Assembly (NCBI GenBank): GCA_028817435.1
Contig: JAPPPQ010000023.1
Coordinates: 184,836 to 248,835 of the forward strand
Length of the DNA: 64,000 nucleotides
From: Deltaproteobacteria bacterium
Lineage (GTDB): Bacteria; Myxococcota_A; UBA9160; UBA6930
Direction of reading: 5' to 3'
This document shows positions 61,464 through 64,000 of this stretch, one piece after another; positions within the stretch are counted from its first letter, which is position 1; each line of letters begins with the position of its first letter. A program made the position numbers and the translations under genes. The notes under the pieces are model-generated. The model was given only the letters and a program-made list of their open reading frames with translations. It had not been told where the DNA came from and ran no database searches.

Positions 61464-63229
61464 CGGCCGGGCGCGGCGAGCAGCGATTCGGGAATCTCCA
61501 CCACCCGGGCGCGCAGCCATTCGCCCAGGCTCTTGGCCTGGGGATCCTGGCGCGTGGAAGAGGCGACGCCCTCTTCCAGCAGGCCGTGCACGACGAAGTT
61601 CAGCGCGCGCAAATTCGGCAGCGGGTGGCGATCCACCCGCAGCGGCGCGAGTTCGGGGAGCAGCTCGCGCAGTTTCGCAACGCTCAGGAAAGACTCGAGC
61701 CAGATCCAGGCGGCGTCGCTGCGCGCGAAGATTCCCAGGTTGGCGTTGCCGCCCTTGTCTCCCGAGCGCGCGCCGAAGACCGCGCCGAGGGGCGCGCGCC
61801 GGGTGGCGCCGCCGGGAAGCGCCGCGCTGGGCGCTGCGGCGGGCGGCACCGCCGCGCCGCCGCCGTCAATTACCGACGACACCTGCAGCGTGCGGCCATC
61901 GTGCAGCCGCACCTGCTGCGGCGCGGCGCTGGCGGAAATGCTGGCCGGCTCATAGACGCCGAAGCTGCGCCCCGAGCGGGGGCCGCCGCCCACGCCGAAG
62001 AAGCCGGGAATGGTGGCCAGGCCGAGTTCGGTTACGGCATTCGAGAAAGCGCGGCCCACCTTCTTCTCGTCCGGATCCTTCACGCTGATTTTCAGAATCG
62101 CAACCGCCTGTTCGTTGCTTTCGGGGTCCGGGCGGTCGGTGCGCATGAGCTTGGTCTGCACATAGGCGAAATCGCCGGGGGCGAAGGGGCAGGCCTCCCA
62201 AAAGGCGTCCTCCACCAGCTTCGCCTTGGCCTCAATGTCCAGCCCGGTAAGGCAGACGCTCATATCGTTGCGGAAGCCGCCCATGCGGTTCAGGCACACC
62301 TTGAGGTTGGCGGGGGGCGGCTCGCCCTTCACGCCGTGCATGCGCACGCGGTCCGGGCCTTCCTGCGAGAGCAGAATGGTGTCGAAGCGCGTGGTCACAT
62401 CGGGCCCCAGGTAGGCCGGGCCGCCGATTTCGTAGAGAAGCTGCGAAGTGACGCTGCCGATGGAGACCTCGCCGCCGGTGCCGTCGTGCTTGCCGATCAC
62501 GCAGGAGCCGTCCTCCGCCACTTCGGCCCAGGGGAAGCCGGTGCGGGCCATGCCGGGGACCTCGGTGAAGAAGGAGTAGTTGCCCCCGGTCGCTTGGGTG
62601 CCGCATTCGATCACATGGCCCGCCGCCACGGCTCCCGCCAGTTGATCCCAGTCGCTGCGCGCCCAGCCGTGATGCCAGGCCGCGGGCCCGCTCACCACTG
62701 CGGCATCGGTAACGCGCCCGGTAATGACGATGTCCGCCCCGGCTTCCAGTGCGGCGGCGATGCCCCAGCCGCCCAGGTAGGCGTTGGCGGTGAGAAAGCG
62801 CGAGCCATCCTTGATGGGCTCGCCGGTTTCGAAGTGGGTGAGCTGGTCCGCGGCGATCAGTTCGGGCAGGCGCGGCGCGAGATCGTCGCCCAGCACCCAG
62901 GCGATCTTCGGCTGCAGGCCGAGCTTTTGCGCCACCTCGGCCACCGCCGCCGCGCAGCCTTCGGTATCGAGGCCCCCGGCGTTGGCGACCACCTTGATGC
63001 CGCGCTCGAGGCAGCTTCCCATTACCTGCTCCATCTGCGCGACAAAGGTGCGCGCGTAGCCGCCCCCCGGCCGCTTGCTGCGCGTGCGCGCCAAAATCAG
63101 CATGGTGAGTTCGGCCAGCCAGTCTCCCGTGAGCACATCAATGGGGCCGTCCTCCACCATCTCCCGCGCGGCCGAGAGCCGGTCGCCGAAGAAGCCCGAG
63201 CAGTTTGCGATGCGAATCGGATCGGCCAT
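61460..63229 (-). CDS. AtuA-like (DUF1446) protein
   Basis: 589 residues, DUF1446 family, which includes AtuA of acyclic terpene (citronellol, geraniol) breakdown. Visible blocks: IANCSGFFGDRLSAA, VLTGDWLAELTMLIL, VVANAGGLDTEG, DIVITGRVTDAAVV, HVIECGTQATGGNYSFF, FTEVPGM, KHDGTGG, RFDTILLSQEGPDR and a C-terminal GDKGGNANLG. Biochemical function is not settled in the family. It sits 29 bases after the carboxylase subunit gene on the same strand, matching the atu/liu cluster where a biotin carboxylase (AtuF or LiuD) is neighbour. AAGGAG precedes ATG 63229. Confidence 0.9.
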   Translation of the reverse strand: MADPIRIANCSGFFGDRLSAAREMVEDGPIDVLTGDWLAELTMLILARTRSKRPGGGYARTFVAQMEQVMGSCLERGIKVVANAGGLDTEGCAAAVAEVAQKLGLQPKIAWVLGDDLAPRLPELIAADQLTHFETGEPIKDGSRFLTANAYLGGWGIAAALEAGADIVITGRVTDAAVVSGPAAWHHGWARSDWDQLAGAVAAGHVIECGTQATGGNYSFFTEVPGMARTGFPWAEVAEDGSCVIGKHDGTGGEVSIGSVTSQLLYEIGGPAYLGPDVTTRFDTILLSQEGPDRVRMHGVKGEPPPANLKVCLNRMGGFRNDMSVCLTGLDIEAKAKLVEDAFWEACPFAPGDFAYVQTKLMRTDRPDPESNEQAVAILKISVKDPDEKKVGRAFSNAVTELGLATIPGFFGVGGGPRSGRSFGVYEPASISASAAPQQVRLHDGRTLQVSSVIDGGGAAVPPAAAPSAALPGGATRRAPLGAVFGARSGDKGGNANLGIFARSDAAWIWLESFLSVAKLRELLPELAPLRVDRHPLPNLRALNFVVHGLLEEGVASSTRQDPQAKSLGEWLRARVVEIPESLLAAPGR

Positions 63230-63258
63230 GGCAATCTCCTTTTGCGCTGCGCCGCAGC

Positions 63259-64000
63259 CTAGTCTGCGCCGCCGTCTTCCGCCGCGCTCTCGACCATGAG
63301 CAGCAGCGCGCCATTCTCCACCTGGTCGCCCAGCGCAACCCGCACCTCGCTCACCACGCCGTCTTCGGCGGCGGCGATGGGGTGCTCCATCTTCATGGCT
63401 TCCAGCACCACCAGAATTTGCCCGGCCCGCACGCGGTCTCCCTGCTTCACGCGCAACTCAATCACCTTGCCGGGCATGGGCGCGCTGAGTCCGCCGCCGC
63501 TCTCTTCCGCGCCCGGCAGCTCGAAGCGCGGCTTCGGGGTGAGCGCCACATCGCCCTGCGGCAGGTGCACCACAATGTCAGCGCCCGCCCGGTGAATGCG
63601 CGCATGGCAGCGCCGCCCGGCGATTTCGGCGTCCAGCGAATCCGGCGTCCAGGCGTGCACCTGCGCTTCGTCCGTGCCCTCCGCCGCGCCCGCGCCCAGG
63701 GGCAGGCCGGCTTCGGCGGCCTGCTCCACATCCAGGGCATCGCCGGCAAAGCGGAAGCGCCCGCCGCGCAGGGCGCGGTAGCCCACGCTGATTTCGCCCC
63801 CCGGCGTGGCGAAGGTGCGGCGCTGCTCGGGCATGCGCGCGTTGCGCCAGCCCGAAGGCGCGCTGCCAAGGATTGCGGCCGAGGCGCGGTTTTCGCCCTG
63901 CAGCCACAGCGCGGCAAAGCGCGCGGCAAACTCGCACTCTGCGGCCGCCGCATTGCGGCTGCGCGGCGGCGCCACCCGCTCGATGAAATCCGTGGTGGTG
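63259..64000 (-). CDS. biotin-containing acyl-CoA carboxylase alpha subunit, C-terminal part (cut by window edge)
   Basis: Open to base 64000, so only the last about 247 codons are seen. The end is a biotinyl domain with AMKMEHPI (Lys is biotinylated) after SAPMPGKVIELRVKQGDRVRAGQ. Before it lie the BT/BCCP linker (MPEQRRTFATPGG..., RFELPGAEE) and TTDFIERVAPP at the edge, the FIERH-like end of the biotin carboxylase part. It belongs to the methylcrotonyl-, geranyl- or acetyl/propionyl-CoA carboxylase alpha group. With AtuA next to it, a geranyl- or methylcrotonyl-CoA carboxylase is favoured. Confidence 0.9.
   Translation of the reverse strand, partial: TTTDFIERVAPPRSRNAAAAECEFAARFAALWLQGENRASAAILGSAPSGWRNARMPEQRRTFATPGGEISVGYRALRGGRFRFAGDALDVEQAAEAGLPLGAGAAEGTDEAQVHAWTPDSLDAEIAGRRCHARIHRAGADIVVHLPQGDVALTPKPRFELPGAEESGGGLSAPMPGKVIELRVKQGDRVRAGQILVVLEAMKMEHPIAAAEDGVVSEVRVALGDQVENGALLLMVESAAEDGGAD

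Overview
The window is a very GC-rich (visibly about two-thirds G+C or more), tightly packed stretch of a Gram-negative bacterial chromosome. No tRNA, rRNA, CRISPR array, transposase or plasmid function is visible. Two outer-membrane autotransporter barrels, an rrf2-sufBCDSUT operon and many acyl-CoA enzymes suggest a heterotrophic member of the Pseudomonadota, possibly gammaproteobacterial; that placement is inference. Gene ends commonly overlap (ATGA, GTGA, TGATG), and GTG and TTG starts are frequent.

Layout. 1-4041 (minus): a membrane protein, a tethered redoxin and the two subunits of DNA topoisomerase VI (subunit A cut by the left edge), an archaeal-type enzyme uncommon in bacteria. 4201-12609: catabolic enzymes (two-domain DsbA/kappa-GST-like isomerase, epoxide-hydrolase-like protein, enoyl-CoA hydratase, DUF3604 protein, MFS carrier, acyl-CoA dehydrogenase). 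12676-18704: two tandem N6-adenine methyltransferase genes whose last 2.3 kb appear identical while their 5' parts differ. 18949-23361: MAPEG protein, cytochrome P450 and a fused double CaiB-type CoA-transferase. 23436-26658: a compact three-gene cassette of visibly lower GC (DUF262 protein, DUF3696-type ATPase, unknown protein) with its own promoter, best read as an anti-phage system. 26655-33876: two paralogous membrane histidine kinases, a Tat-exported protein, APS reductase, a limonene-epoxide-hydrolase-like protein and a small membrane protein.

33998-43695 holds the most striking gene: a 3,210-residue autotransporter with about 18 Calx-beta-like repeats, preceded by a 21-codon leader ORF containing a run of 13 C. 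One extra C would fuse the leader, with its good ribosome-binding site, to the giant protein, so the locus looks phase-variable. 43786-46075 is a lower-GC restriction-modification cluster (MT-A70 methyltransferase, BglII-like endonuclease, SPPY-type methyltransferase). 46095-49746 is an aminotransferase-LuxE-LuxC operon without luciferase, which could turn carboxylic acids into aldehydes and then amines. folK, a GFA protein and a second, passenger-poor autotransporter follow. 52871-59359 carries a coiled-coil membrane protein and the SUF iron-sulphur operon, with an IscR-type operator in its promoter. 59610-64000 has a TPR-metallopeptidase, an SDR, an AtuA (DUF1446) protein and the end of a biotin-dependent acyl-CoA carboxylase subunit.

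Genes of foreign-DNA control take up about a seventh of the window in three separate clusters. A core element TANNCTGG precedes many genes, and in two cases it lies exactly six bases before a start codon that has no ribosome-binding site, suggesting leaderless mRNAs.
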